Origin: Clostridiales bacterium
GTDB taxonomy: Bacteria > Bacillota > Clostridia > Christensenellales > Aristaeellaceae
Reading direction: 5' to 3'
Length of the DNA: 64,000 nt
Assembly (NCBI GenBank): GCA_015056365.1
Contig: SVGM01000009.1
Coordinates: 83,782-147,781 of the forward strand
Shown here: piece after piece, positions 7,688 through 15,700 of the stretch
How the letters are laid out: each line of letters begins with the position of its first letter
How positions within the stretch are numbered: position 1 is the first letter of the stretch
Made by a program: the position numbers and the translations under genes
The notes under the pieces: model-generated
Databases searched by the model: none
The model's input: the letters and a program-made list of their open reading frames with translations, nothing else
Told to the model about the DNA's origin: nothing

Positions 7688-9076
7688 ATGGAACGACCCA
7701 ACGCATGGAAAAACTATGACGACGCCGCCCTTACTGCGGTGGAGGATATCAGCAAGAAATACAAGGCATTCCTGGACGCCGGCAAGACCGAGCGTGAATG
7801 CGCCCTTCGCGCCATCGACATGGCAAAGGCTGCCGGCTACACCGACCTGTATCAGGCAGTAAAGGAAGGCAAGTCCCTGAATCCCGGCGACAAGGTCTAT
7901 GTCAACTGCATGGACAAGGCTGTCATGCTGTTCCTCATCGGTCAGAAGCCGCTGGATGAGGGCATCAACATCGTGGGCGCCCACATCGACTCCCCCCGCA
8001 TCGACCTGAAGCAGAACCCCTTCTACGAGGACACCGACTTCGCGTATGCCGACACCCATTACTACGGCGGCATCAAGAAGTATCAGTGGGTGGCTCGCGC
8101 GCTGGCGCTGCACGGCGTGGTGTTCAAGAAGGACGGCACCCGCGTGGACATCGTGATCGGCGAGGATGAGAACGATCCGGTGGTGGGCGTCAGCGATCTG
8201 CTGATCCACCTGTCCGCCGAGCAGATGAGCAAGAAGGCTGCCGAAGTCATCACCGGCGAAGGATTGGACATCATCCTGTGCGGCAAGCCCCTCAAGGACG
8301 AGGAAAAGGAGCCGGTAAAGGCGACCCTGCTCCAGATCCTCAAGGAAAAGTACGACATCGAAGAGGAAGACCTGCTCTCCGCCGAGATCGAGGCCGTGCC
8401 TGCCGGCCCCGCCCGTGATTTCGGTCTGGACCGCAGCATGATCCTCGGCTATGGCCACGACGACCGCGTCTGCGCCTATGCCGCTCTGGAAGCCATCCTC
8501 TCCCTGAGCTCAACCCCCGCCTACACCTGCTGCTGCCTGCTGGCCGATAAGGAAGAGATCGGCAGCGTGGGCGCTACCGGTATGCAGGCTCACTATTTCG
8601 AAAATGCCATGGCGGAGATGATTGCCCTCACCGGCGACTACAGCGACCTGCGCCTGCGCCGCGCCCTGGCGGGCAGCCGTATGCTCAGCTGCGACGTCAG
8701 CGCCGGCTACGATCCCCTCTACGCTGCCGCTTTCGAAAAGAAGAACGCCGCCATTCTGGGCCGTGGCGTTTGCTACAACAAGTTTACCGGCAGCCGCGGC
8801 AAGTCCGGCTCCAACGACGCTAACCCCGAGTTCATCGCCCGTCTGCGCAAGATCATGGACGACAACAACGTCTGCTGGCAGACCGCCGAGCTGGGCAAGG
8901 TGGATGTGGGCGGCGGCGGCACCATCGCCTACATCTGCGCCCTCCACGGCATGGAAGTCATCGACTCCGGCGTGGCCGTGCTGAGCATGCATGCTCCCGA
9001 GGAGATCATCAGCAAGGCTGACCTGTACGAGGCCGTCAAGGCGTATGCCGCCTTCATGAAGGACGCTGCCAAGTAA
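7688..9076 (+). CDS. M18 family zinc aminopeptidase
   Basis: A 462-residue cytoplasmic metallo-aminopeptidase of family M18, whose members release N-terminal residues (often Asp, Glu or hydrophobic) from peptides. Conserved metal and catalytic segments are visible in order: AHIDSPRIDLK (first His), GYGHDDRVCAY (bridging Asp), LLADKEEIGSVGATG (catalytic Glu pair), DVSAGYDP, and LSMHAPEEI (last His). Length matches the family. The ATG at 7688 follows AATGGAGGAAA. It has its own promoter (7607-7635) and terminator (9086-9114), so it is probably a single-gene unit. Confidence 0.92.
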   Translation: MERPNAWKNYDDAALTAVEDISKKYKAFLDAGKTERECALRAIDMAKAAGYTDLYQAVKEGKSLNPGDKVYVNCMDKAVMLFLIGQKPLDEGINIVGAHIDSPRIDLKQNPFYEDTDFAYADTHYYGGIKKYQWVARALALHGVVFKKDGTRVDIVIGEDENDPVVGVSDLLIHLSAEQMSKKAAEVITGEGLDIILCGKPLKDEEKEPVKATLLQILKEKYDIEEEDLLSAEIEAVPAGPARDFGLDRSMILGYGHDDRVCAYAALEAILSLSSTPAYTCCCLLADKEEIGSVGATGMQAHYFENAMAEMIALTGDYSDLRLRRALAGSRMLSCDVSAGYDPLYAAAFEKKNAAILGRGVCYNKFTGSRGKSGSNDANPEFIARLRKIMDDNNVCWQTAELGKVDVGGGGTIAYICALHGMEVIDSGVAVLSMHAPEEIISKADLYEAVKAYAAFMKDAAK

Positions 9077-9085
9077 AAAAGGCAC

Positions 9086-9114
9086 AAGGCCGGAGGCTGC
9101 CCCTCCGGCCTTTG
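9086..9114 (+). terminator. Intrinsic terminator after aminopeptidase
   Basis: An 11-bp perfect stem (9086-9096 with 9102-9112) with a CTGCC loop, ending in a short T run. Confidence 0.75.
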
Positions 9115-9175
9115 CCATCCGATCTGACCGTGCTGCCGGTTCACCCGGCGATCATTCCCCACAGGAGGTGATCCA

Positions 9176-9763
9176 ATGACCACTGTCTATTTCATCCGCC
9201 ATGCCCAGTCCGACAACACTGTCCGCGATGACCGCACCCGTCCCCTGACCGCTGCCGGGCTGCAGGACACCCGGCTGATCACCGCCTGCCTGTCTGGCAG
9301 GGGCGTCTCGCGCATCCTGTCCAGCCCCTACACGCGCACCATCCAGACCGTCACCCATCTGGCGGATACACTAGGTCTGCCCATCGAAACCGATGCGGAC
9401 TTCCGGGAGCGGGAGGCTGGCGGCTGGCACGGAGACAACTTCCTTGCCTTCATCCGCAGCCAGTGGGAAGACTTTTCCTACCACATCATGGATGGAGAAT
9501 GCCTTGCTTCGGTACAGCAGCGCAATGTGGCAGCTTTGCAGCGTGCGCTGTGTAAGTATGCAGGGGAAACCATCGCCATCGCCACCCACGGCACGGCGCT
9601 GAGCACCATCCTGAATTATTACGATCCAAACTGGGGCTATGACAGCTTCATGCGCATTCTGGATGTAATGCCCTATGTGGTCCGGCTGGATTTTGACGAG
9701 TCAGGCAAGAGGGTCGGGTTTGAAGAGGTGCTGATGGTGCAAAAGCAGTGGCGGAAGGTGTAA
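9176..9763 (+). CDS. Histidine phosphatase family protein
   Basis: A 195-residue phosphoglycerate-mutase-like phosphatase. The catalytic phosphohistidine motif is FIRHAQSDN at residues 5-13, the second Arg is in SSPYTRTIQT near residue 45, the acidic catalytic segment is DFREREAGGWHG near residue 78, and the second catalytic His is in IATHGTALSTIL near residue 136. Substrates of this family range from sugar phosphates to nucleotides and alpha-ribazole phosphate; nothing here decides. AGGAGGTGAT lies just before the ATG. It is convergent with the MBL hydrolase gene across a shared terminator. Confidence 0.9.
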   Translation: MTTVYFIRHAQSDNTVRDDRTRPLTAAGLQDTRLITACLSGRGVSRILSSPYTRTIQTVTHLADTLGLPIETDADFREREAGGWHGDNFLAFIRSQWEDFSYHIMDGECLASVQQRNVAALQRALCKYAGETIAIATHGTALSTILNYYDPNWGYDSFMRILDVMPYVVRLDFDESGKRVGFEEVLMVQKQWRKV

Positions 9764-9800
9764 CGCATGCGCGCCTGCGCCCTTTGCAGCTTGCAATATG

Positions 9801-9832
9801 AAAAGCCAGAGCCGTTCAGGGCTCTGGCTTTT
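9801..9832. terminator. Bidirectional terminator
   Basis: A 13-bp stem (9801-9813 with 9820-9832) flanked by AAAA on the left and TTTT on the right can stop transcription of the histidine phosphatase gene and of the convergent MBL-fold gene. Confidence 0.85.
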
Positions 9833-9865
9833 GTTCTGTCTGTCCGCATTCAGGGACAAGGTTTT

Positions 9866-10624
9866 TTACAGCCTTTCCTCCGTATACACGATCACCTGTC
9901 CCTCTACGTCGCTGATGGGATGCTGCAGGCACTCTCCGTCGAAGTAGTGGTAGGGCTTGTCTTTCTCCCTCCTGCCTGCCAGCAGGTCATCGCAGCCCTG
10001 AATCAGCTGATCCACCACCGCTGCTTCCCGAAGGCCCTTGTCGTGACCATGGAGAATGTAATCAAACTCGCTGCCGTGCTGGGCCTTCAATGCCAGCAGC
10101 ATCTCCCGCAGCTCGGCGATGGAGGAGCAGCCATCCAGCTGCATCCACAAATGGGTGTTCACGCCGTCGCCGGTGAACAGGATGCGATCCTGCCGATCCA
10201 AAAGGCCGATGGAGCCAGGGGTATGCCCCTGCAAGGGTACCACTTCCAGCTCAAGCCCACCCAGATCGAACACCTGGCCGATGCTCAGGGGCTTGAGAGG
10301 ACAGGGTTTCAGGCCGTACTTTTCCATCTCTTCCTTGGCATAGCCCATGAACATCTCCGCCAGCTCAAAATCTGCCGGGTGCATCCATGCTTCGTCAAAA
10401 TACACGTTGCCGAGGATGTGGTCGCCATGTCCATGGGTATTGACCACGATCACCGGCAGCTGGGTCAGGCCTTCCACGATGGCGCGAAGATCCTCCCATC
10501 CGTTGGCGGTGTCGATGACCATGGCGTGGGTCTTCCCTTCGATCAGGTAACAGGTGCTTTCGCCCGCGTCGTCGATCAGATACAGATGGGGAAGAAGTTG
10601 CTTGATAATCGCGCGTTGTGCCAT
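9866..10624 (-). CDS. MBL-fold (metallo-beta-lactamase superfamily) hydrolase
   Basis: A 252-residue metallo-hydrolase. The zinc-binding signature is intact: NTHGHGDHILGN near residue 75, the Asp/His segment LQGHTPGSIGLLD near residue 150, FTGDGVNTH near residue 167, and the late His in YILHGHDKG near residue 210. Such proteins hydrolyse thioesters, lactones or phosphodiesters; the substrate is not evident. The start at 10624 is chosen for AAAAGGAGGCC directly upstream; the longer reading would run through the hairpin repeat at 10669-10747. This is a single gene, convergent with the histidine phosphatase gene. Confidence 0.88.
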   Translation of the reverse strand: MAQRAIIKQLLPHLYLIDDAGESTCYLIEGKTHAMVIDTANGWEDLRAIVEGLTQLPVIVVNTHGHGDHILGNVYFDEAWMHPADFELAEMFMGYAKEEMEKYGLKPCPLKPLSIGQVFDLGGLELEVVPLQGHTPGSIGLLDRQDRILFTGDGVNTHLWMQLDGCSSIAELREMLLALKAQHGSEFDYILHGHDKGLREAAVVDQLIQGCDDLLAGRREKDKPYHYFDGECLQHPISDVEGQVIVYTEERL

Positions 10625-10668
10625 AGTGTGGGCCTCCTTTTGTTTCTCAAATGCGTTTTGTTCCCCTT

Positions 10669-10747
10669 GCGCCCATGAAATGGGTGCAATAGTGGGATTC
10701 CAAAGGGCCTCAGACCCTTTGGCAGGGTGCAGGGGCAGTGCCCCTGC
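10669..10747. repeat. Intergenic hairpin repeat, copy B (inverted relative to copy A)
   Basis: Three palindromes: 10669-10687 (loop GAA), 10700-10722 and 10729-10747 (loop AGT). The reverse complement matches 1206-1279 in order and partly in sequence, including GCAGGGG stems, a central stem around a CTGAG-type loop, and the block ATGGGCGCAAGGGG. It lies between the nitroreductase and MBL genes. Confidence 0.65.
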
Positions 10748-10760
10748 CTCCGTCCCCTCG

Positions 10761-11288
10761 TCACTTACGGTACCCGTTAAACCACGCCCGCTCCTCAAAG
10801 GGTAGCTTCTTGACGCGGCCGCCTTCGTCGGCAGGCTTGCCCACAGGCAGGTAGCACACCAGATCCAGATTTTCCGGCACGCCCATCAGGTCGGCCATGC
10901 GGCGGCCAATGCGGTCTGCGTCGGTGATATGGCCTTCCACCCAGCAACTTTCATAGCCGAGGGCGCAGATGGCCAGCAGCGCGTTCTGGATAGCGGCGGA
11001 ATAATCCTGAATGTAAAAGCTGCGATCCCGGTAGGCGATCTTCTTCTCGGTGAGGATGCAAATACCCGCCGGCGCAGAGCCGAAGTTACGAGCCTCCATC
11101 AGCTCGCCAAACTGACGGATCAGCTCCGGATCGTCCACGGCGATCACGCTGGTGGTCTGCTTGTTGCAGCCGGAAGGGGCAGCAAGGGTTGCCTCCATGA
11201 TCTTTTGCAGATCCTCTCTAGGCACAGGGGTGGGGTCGTACATTCCGCGGTAGCTGCGGCGGGCAAAGATGGTCTCAAACAATTCCAT
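10761..11288 (-). CDS. Nitroreductase family protein
   Basis: A 175-residue FMN-dependent oxidoreductase, the normal size for a single nitroreductase domain that works as a homodimer with NAD(P)H. The FMN-binding opening IFARRSYRGMYDPTPVP, the interface segment EATLAAPSGCNKQ, and the C-terminal CALGYESCWVEG and CYLPVGKPADE are clear. Substrates may be quinones, nitro-compounds or flavins; none can be named. The start at 11288 has GGAGCG upstream and sits below a good promoter (11376-11403). It is transcribed divergently from the coiled-coil/ArsR operon. Confidence 0.9.
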   Translation of the reverse strand: MELFETIFARRSYRGMYDPTPVPREDLQKIMEATLAAPSGCNKQTTSVIAVDDPELIRQFGELMEARNFGSAPAGICILTEKKIAYRDRSFYIQDYSAAIQNALLAICALGYESCWVEGHITDADRIGRRMADLMGVPENLDLVCYLPVGKPADEGGRVKKLPFEERAWFNGYRK

Positions 11289-11375
11289 ACAAACACGCTC
11301 CTTCTTCGTTCTGTGCTGTTCTGACGGCGGCAGGTCAGCGCTGGCATATAATCTATCGTTCATTCCGATGTATGT

Positions 11376-11403
11376 ATCATAGCAGATTCACCGCCTGTGT
11401 CAA
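11376..11403 (-). promoter_or_regulatory. Promoter for nitroreductase gene
   Basis: On the minus strand: TTGACA (11403-11398), a 16-base spacer and TATGAT (11381-11376), about 90 bases before the nitroreductase start. Confidence 0.75.
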
Positions 11404-11483
11404 GCAGGCAAACCTTCTGACGCGCGATGCTGTGCGTTGAATGCATGCCAAAACATTTTATTTTGATATTTATCGAAATAGTA

Positions 11484-11511
11484 TTGACAATTTCATTTCG
11501 TTAACTATAAT
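11484..11511 (+). promoter_or_regulatory. Consensus promoter of the coiled-coil/ArsR operon
   Basis: Perfect TTGACA (11484-11489), a 16-base spacer and perfect TATAAT (11506-11511) in an AT-rich stretch that contrasts with the GC-rich surroundings. GAAAT (11474-11478) and ATTTC (11490-11494) form an inverted repeat around the -35 box. An ArsR-type protein is encoded downstream, so autorepression here is plausible but is inference. Confidence 0.85.
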
Positions 11512-11564
11512 AAAATTGCACACAACAAATCAACCCCCTTGTTTTTTCAAAGGAGAACGAATCG

Positions 11565-11942
11565 ATGCCGAACATTACCGATCAACTCATGCCCTATCTG
11601 CAGCAAATCGCGCTGGAAAAGCAGCGGCTTACCGAGCGCATCGAGGCCCAGGAGCACGACGGCCGTCAGGATGAGGCCAACCTGGACAAGGTGCGGCTGA
11701 ACATCGTCCAGGTATTTGAAACGCTGGCAGCGGCAGACGCTGCTCAGTGCCAGGGATCGGCCCCGGCGTTTGCCGAACGTTATCAGCAGCGCTTTGACAC
11801 GCTCCCCGCCCCTTGGAAACAGCGCCTGGCAAGGGCGATCGCTCACCGCGACATACAGACCCAAGCAGTGGAAGAAGCCAAGCTGGAAACCGTCACCCGG
11901 CTTCAGGCGGCGTTCCTGAAAGCAAAGGGGGAACTGAAATGA
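11565..11942 (+). CDS. Small helical (coiled-coil) protein of unknown function
   Basis: A 125-residue, almost wholly alpha-helical, charged protein that I do not recognise. Residues 10-55 (LQQIALEKQRLTERIEAQE onward) and 85-125 have heptad-like spacing of hydrophobic residues, so it may form a coiled coil. There is no signal peptide or membrane segment. The ATG at 11565 follows AAAGGAGAA. Its TGA overlaps the ATG of the ArsR-family gene (ATGA at 11939-11942), so the two are translationally coupled and may act together, for instance as a partner or co-regulator of the repressor. It could instead be only a co-transcribed helper. Confidence 0.75.
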   Translation: MPNITDQLMPYLQQIALEKQRLTERIEAQEHDGRQDEANLDKVRLNIVQVFETLAAADAAQCQGSAPAFAERYQQRFDTLPAPWKQRLARAIAHRDIQTQAVEEAKLETVTRLQAAFLKAKGELK

Positions 11943-12499
11943 ATGAACAGCAGGTCGCACAACTGTTCAAGTGCCTCTCCGACACCACACGGCTGCAGCT
12001 GATCAAGGCGCTGGATGACAGCCCCAAGTACGTGGAGCTGCTTGCGGAGCTCCTGGATCGCAGCCCGTCCACCATCTCCTTCCACTTGAAAAAGATGGAG
12101 GAAGCCGGATTGGTGGAATCCTGCAAGGAACAGTACTACACCGTCTACACCCTTAAACAGCAGTATCTAAACGCCAAGCTGTCCTCTCTGGTCTGCGGTG
12201 ACCGTCAGCAACTGGACGCGCAGGCGGCCAAGGAGCAGCAATACCGGGCCAATGTGCTGAAAAACCTCTTTGAATACGGCAAGCTGAAAACCATTCCCGT
12301 GCAGCGCAAGAAGCGACGCATCGTGCTGGAAAAACTGGCAGAGAGCTTTGAGCGTGGCCGTGTGTACCCGGAGAAAGAGGTCAACCTGATTCTGGCTGAT
12401 TTCCACGACGATTTCTGCACCCTCCGCCGGGAGATGATCGCCGAGGGTATCATGCAGCGCGAAAGGAACGAATACTGGCTCGCCCCAGAGGCTGAGTAA
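11939..12499 (+). CDS. ArsR-family transcriptional regulator with DUF2087 domain
   Basis: A 186-residue protein. Residues 5-80 form a winged helix of the ArsR type (LFKCLSDTTRLQLIKALDD, then the recognition helix DRSPSTISFHLKKMEEAGLV). Residues 120-183 match the DUF2087 domain (RKKRRIVLEKLAESF, then REMIAEGIMQRERNEYWL), which is often fused to such regulators. I see no cysteine pair typical of metal sensing, so the signal is unknown. The start overlaps the preceding gene by four bases, with AAAGGGGG upstream. The operon's consensus promoter would be very active unless repressed, which makes autoregulation likely. Confidence 0.85.
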   Translation: MNEQQVAQLFKCLSDTTRLQLIKALDDSPKYVELLAELLDRSPSTISFHLKKMEEAGLVESCKEQYYTVYTLKQQYLNAKLSSLVCGDRQQLDAQAAKEQQYRANVLKNLFEYGKLKTIPVQRKKRRIVLEKLAESFERGRVYPEKEVNLILADFHDDFCTLRREMIAEGIMQRERNEYWLAPEAE

Positions 12500-12535
12500 C
12501 GCCTTGGATCGCGCTCTGCGCCCGCGATACGGACA

Positions 12536-12624
12536 TGACCACCGACTCAGTCGGTGGTTTGATTAAGCCCTAGAAGGGCATAGTACTAACGAAGGAAAGG
12601 GCTGCCAATCATTTACCTTTCACA
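12536..12624 (+). other. Compact palindromic element or structured RNA
   Basis: Just after the ArsR gene lies a run of hairpins without an ORF: 12538-12558 (8-bp stem, CTCAG loop) directly after ATG, 12567-12579 (GCCC, loop TAGAA, GGGC), and an AAAGG/CCTTT pairing between about 12595 and 12620. The terminator at 12625-12654 closes the array. The layout resembles ends of IS200/IS605-type or palindrome-associated elements, and also a small terminated ncRNA. No transposase is present. Confidence 0.45.
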
Positions 12625-12654
12625 GACTGCCGCTTAAGTGGCGGTCTTTTCTTT
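12625..12654 (+). terminator. Intrinsic terminator of ArsR operon/palindromic element
   Basis: A 9-bp stem (12625-12633 with 12638-12646, including two G-T pairs) with a TTAA loop, followed by TTTTCTTT. Confidence 0.75.
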
Positions 12655-12664
12655 ATATATAGGC

Positions 12665-12693
12665 AAAACAGCCGCCGGAAAGCCCGGCGGCTG
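12665..12693 (-). terminator. Terminator of LtaS-like gene
   Basis: A perfect 10-bp stem (12669-12678 with 12684-12693) with a five-base loop; on the minus strand it is followed by TTTT. Confidence 0.75.
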
Positions 12694-12720
12694 AGATCGT
12701 CGCTTGATAAAAAACATGCC

Positions 12721-15021
12721 TCATTTGTCCAGCAGGTACAGCTGTGCCTGCTGGCTGCTGAGATACTGCTGCACCCTCTGGGTCAGCAGCTCCGGTAAGG
12801 CTTGATTGGGCACGGATACCCACAGTCTGCCTTCGGTATCGATGCTGTATTGCAGGGTTTTGTGCAGGGCATTGCTGGACTTTTGCTGCCAGATGCCCTC
12901 CGCAGAGAGCAGCGCGGTGTGCGTCCACATGCCGATGGGTTCCTCCGTAGCCCAGACCGTGCAGCCGTTCAAGGCTTCGTTGCGTACCATAAAGTAGCTT
13001 AGCTCGCCCAGGTTCAGGGGCTCGCAATGCAAGCCATCGCAGCCTTGAAGCAGCTGATCGGTGTTTTCATAGGTCAGGGTCTGACTGCGGTTATAGTCCT
13101 TGCCGCCATCGGAATGCATAATGCAGGCAAGGGTGAAGGGCTTGTCGCTGACCGGGATCAGATTACCTTCTACGGCCTTTCCATTCAGGTAGAGGGTGTA
13201 GCGCTGATAGGGCTCTGCCAGCCGGGGGCGGACGCAAATCCGGTCTCCCGCCTCCACCGCGTCAAAGCCGCTGAGGGTCATGTCGCCGCCGATATGGAAG
13301 GTGTCAGTGGCCGGGGCAAAGCCTGCCATCTGGTAGGCGTACTGCTGGCCGAACAGTGCATCATAACTGAGCAGGTCGTAGGTTTCATCGCTGTGGATCC
13401 CCTGGCTGCGCAGCTTTTCCACATAAGCAAAGAACGGATCGTCGCACAGGCCCAGCAGCGAGAGGGCGTAGGGCGACAGCTCGTAGGCGTACAGATCAGT
13501 TTCACCGGGCTGGATGGAATCGTCGTTGCTCCAGATAAAGTAGGGCACCTGATGGGCTGCGTCGCCGCTCACCGGCAGGCCCAGCTCCTGAAGAACGTTG
13601 GTGCCCAGCGGCGCCAGATGATCGCTGAAGAAGATGACCACCGTGGGTTCCTCAAAAGCGCGCAGTTCCTCGATCCACTTCTCCAGCGCCTTGTCGCTCT
13701 CCTTGAGCAGGTAGCAAAAATTGGCCGCCACCTTCTCGCTTTCCGCAGAGAGGGAATTGGTAAAAGGCGTATTGGCACCGTATTTCTCGCGGAAATCAAA
13801 ATAGGTATAGCCGCCGTGGTTCTGCATAGTAAGCAGGAAAACGAAATCCCTGCCCTCGCTCAGCCGCAGCTGCTCCATGGCGGAGGCGTAGTGCTCGCTG
13901 TCGGTGGTATAGGAGCCGATGCGCTCAAAGGGATAGCAGGACGTGTCCAGCGTCTTGAAGGAATCAAAGCCCTGCATGCGCAGGTTGTGGTAACGATTGT
14001 AGAATACGCCCACGTGCCAATGGATGGCGGAGGCGGTATAACCCTTGTCGCCCAAAATATCGGCGATGGAACGGATGGGCGGCAGGCCGATGGAATAGGG
14101 ATTCAGCGCATACTTGCTGCGAAGGGCGCTGAGCACCTCGAATTCGCTTTCGCTGGTGCCGCCGCCGGCCTTGGGCACATACACAAGCCCGCGCTGACAC
14201 TCCGGCAGCAGGGACTGATAGAAGGGCATCAGCGGCTCAGTCAGGTCCAGATACTCCCCCAGAATGGCTTCATCAGTAAAGGATTCGCTCAGCACCAAAA
14301 TGATGTTGGGCTTTTTCGCATCCGGATCCTCCAAAGGTGCTTCCTGCTGGAGGCGGGCATAGCTTGCCTCCACCTCCGGCTGCTGATAATCGATGTTCAT
14401 CAGCGAGGTACGGTAGCGATCCATGGCGATAAGCGTAAACAGGCTGCCGTTTTTCTTTGCCTGTTCATTCATGTCGGTGGCGTTGTGAAAGCTGAACAGG
14501 GAAAAGCGGCCCATGCTGACAAGCCACAGGATCAGCGCTACGCCCAGCACCGGCAAAACAAAATTGCGCTTCACCTGCTTGGGGGGCAAAAACTTGAGCA
14601 GCATGATCAGCGCAGCTGCAAACGTCAAAAGCACCAGCGCGATCATCACCCAGTTGATGTCAAAGCCCAGCGCCGTCACCTCGATGGCGTCCCGGATCTG
14701 GGTCACGTCGGTGAGCAGGATGGGCTCCAGGCGGAAAATCAGCTTGTAATGGTTCACGATGCCGTACAGGGCCGAAAGAAACGCCAATGCGAGCAGCGTC
14801 AGGTCGTGTGCCTTTGTGCTTTTCATCCACGCAGGCAGCAGACAGACACCTGCCATCAGCCCAAGGCTGTACAAAAAGGCCAGCGGATACTGAAAAAGCC
14901 AGCCAAAAACGCTCATCGGATTGCTGCGGCTGAACCCCTCCAGCAACAGCAGCATACATACCGGCGCGATCACATACCAAACCACTGGGCGAGGCACTTT
15001 CCTGTGCATCGGAACACCCAT
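12721..15021 (-). CDS. LtaS-like sulfatase-domain membrane protein
   Basis: A 766-residue protein. Five hydrophobic segments occupy about residues 10-180, then an extracellular alkaline-phosphatase-fold sulfatase domain (about 240-560) as in lipoteichoic acid synthases and phosphoglycerol transferases. Active-site elements are visible: NIILVLSESF (metal Glu), GGGTSESEFEVL (nucleophile Thr), and FFSDHLAPLG (metal Asp/His). A C-terminal extension of about 170 residues is unusual for LtaS and may bind wall polymers. The ATG at 15021 is preferred: GGAAGG lies six bases upstream, and the promoter -10 box (15051-15046) puts the transcript start too late for the TTG at 15042. The polymer made is unknown. 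Confidence 0.88.
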   Translation of the reverse strand: MGVPMHRKVPRPVVWYVIAPVCMLLLLEGFSRSNPMSVFGWLFQYPLAFLYSLGLMAGVCLLPAWMKSTKAHDLTLLALAFLSALYGIVNHYKLIFRLEPILLTDVTQIRDAIEVTALGFDINWVMIALVLLTFAAALIMLLKFLPPKQVKRNFVLPVLGVALILWLVSMGRFSLFSFHNATDMNEQAKKNGSLFTLIAMDRYRTSLMNIDYQQPEVEASYARLQQEAPLEDPDAKKPNIILVLSESFTDEAILGEYLDLTEPLMPFYQSLLPECQRGLVYVPKAGGGTSESEFEVLSALRSKYALNPYSIGLPPIRSIADILGDKGYTASAIHWHVGVFYNRYHNLRMQGFDSFKTLDTSCYPFERIGSYTTDSEHYASAMEQLRLSEGRDFVFLLTMQNHGGYTYFDFREKYGANTPFTNSLSAESEKVAANFCYLLKESDKALEKWIEELRAFEEPTVVIFFSDHLAPLGTNVLQELGLPVSGDAAHQVPYFIWSNDDSIQPGETDLYAYELSPYALSLLGLCDDPFFAYVEKLRSQGIHSDETYDLLSYDALFGQQYAYQMAGFAPATDTFHIGGDMTLSGFDAVEAGDRICVRPRLAEPYQRYTLYLNGKAVEGNLIPVSDKPFTLACIMHSDGGKDYNRSQTLTYENTDQLLQGCDGLHCEPLNLGELSYFMVRNEALNGCTVWATEEPIGMWTHTALLSAEGIWQQKSSNALHKTLQYSIDTEGRLWVSVPNQALPELLTQRVQQYLSSQQAQLYLLDK

Positions 15022-15045
15022 CTCCATCCTTCCAAAAATCAACCT

Positions 15046-15074
15046 ATTATACCATCGTTCGACTTGGGGAGCAA
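15046..15074 (-). promoter_or_regulatory. Promoter of LtaS-like gene
   Basis: On the minus strand: TTGCTC (15074-15069), a 17-base spacer and TATAAT (15051-15046). The leader before the start codon would be only about 20 bases. Confidence 0.7.
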
Positions 15075-15100
15075 TTGCAAAGATGCGTGTATCGCTTCCC

Positions 15101-15129
15101 TTGCGCCCGGGGAGGATTCATCGTATAAT
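15101..15129 (+). promoter_or_regulatory. Promoter of sigma-factor operon
   Basis: TTGCGC (15101-15106), a 17-base spacer and TATAAT (15124-15129), divergent from the LtaS-like gene promoter. Confidence 0.7.
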
Positions 15130-15172
15130 GGCTGTACCAACCTATGCCTGTATGGAGAAAGGATGACCGCCG

Positions 15173-15700
15173 ATGCGCCGCAAGCCGACCAGTGCCGAGC
15201 TGTTCACCCAGCGCTGCGCGCCCTATGCGCCCATGGTGTACCGGCATTGCCTGCATATGCTGAAAAACCCGCAGGAGGCCGAGGACGCAGCGCAGGAAAG
15301 CATGCTGCGTGCCTTCCGCGCCTTTGACAGCCTCAGCGGAAACGGGGTAGCCACCTGGCTTTTCCGCATCGCGCACAATACCTGCTTGGACGTGCTCAAA
15401 AGCGCCCGCATGCGCCGCCAGCGACCCATGCCGGAAAACTGGGAAGAAACCGCCGATCCCGCCCTTAATCCTGAGCAGCAGTACCTGCAAAACGCGCAAA
15501 GCGACGCGCTGTGGCAGGCGGTCAGCAAGCTCAAGGAGGATCAGCAGGTCCTTTTGCACCTGTTCTACGGCCAGCAGATGGGCTATGAGGAGATGGCCAA
15601 GGCCACCGGCGTCAGCACCGGAACGGTAAAAAGCCGCCTGAGCCGCGCCCGTGACGCGCTGCGCAAGGTGCTGGAGGCGGAGGAAAGCAAAAATGGATAA
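15173..15700 (+). CDS. ECF-type RNA polymerase sigma factor
   Basis: A 175-residue sigma-70-family protein of the extracytoplasmic-function group. Region 2 covers about residues 10-80 (RHCLHMLKNPQEAEDAAQE, then WLFRIAHNTCLD). Region 4 covers about 115-170, with a helix-turn-helix MGYEEMAKATGVSTGTVKSRLSRAR. It directs RNA polymerase to alternative promoters, typically for envelope stress. The ATG at 15173 follows GGAGAAAGGA. The downstream DUF4349 membrane protein, starting 58 bases later, occupies the usual place of an anti-sigma factor, so the two probably form a signalling pair. No ECF-type autoregulatory promoter motif was evident. Confidence 0.92.
   Translation: MRRKPTSAELFTQRCAPYAPMVYRHCLHMLKNPQEAEDAAQESMLRAFRAFDSLSGNGVATWLFRIAHNTCLDVLKSARMRRQRPMPENWEETADPALNPEQQYLQNAQSDALWQAVSKLKEDQQVLLHLFYGQQMGYEEMAKATGVSTGTVKSRLSRARDALRKVLEAEESKNG

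Noticed and set aside
15022..15042. TTG start for the LtaS-like gene at 15042
   Set aside because: The -10 box ends four bases upstream, so the transcript would start at or after this codon; GGAAGG points to the ATG at 15021.
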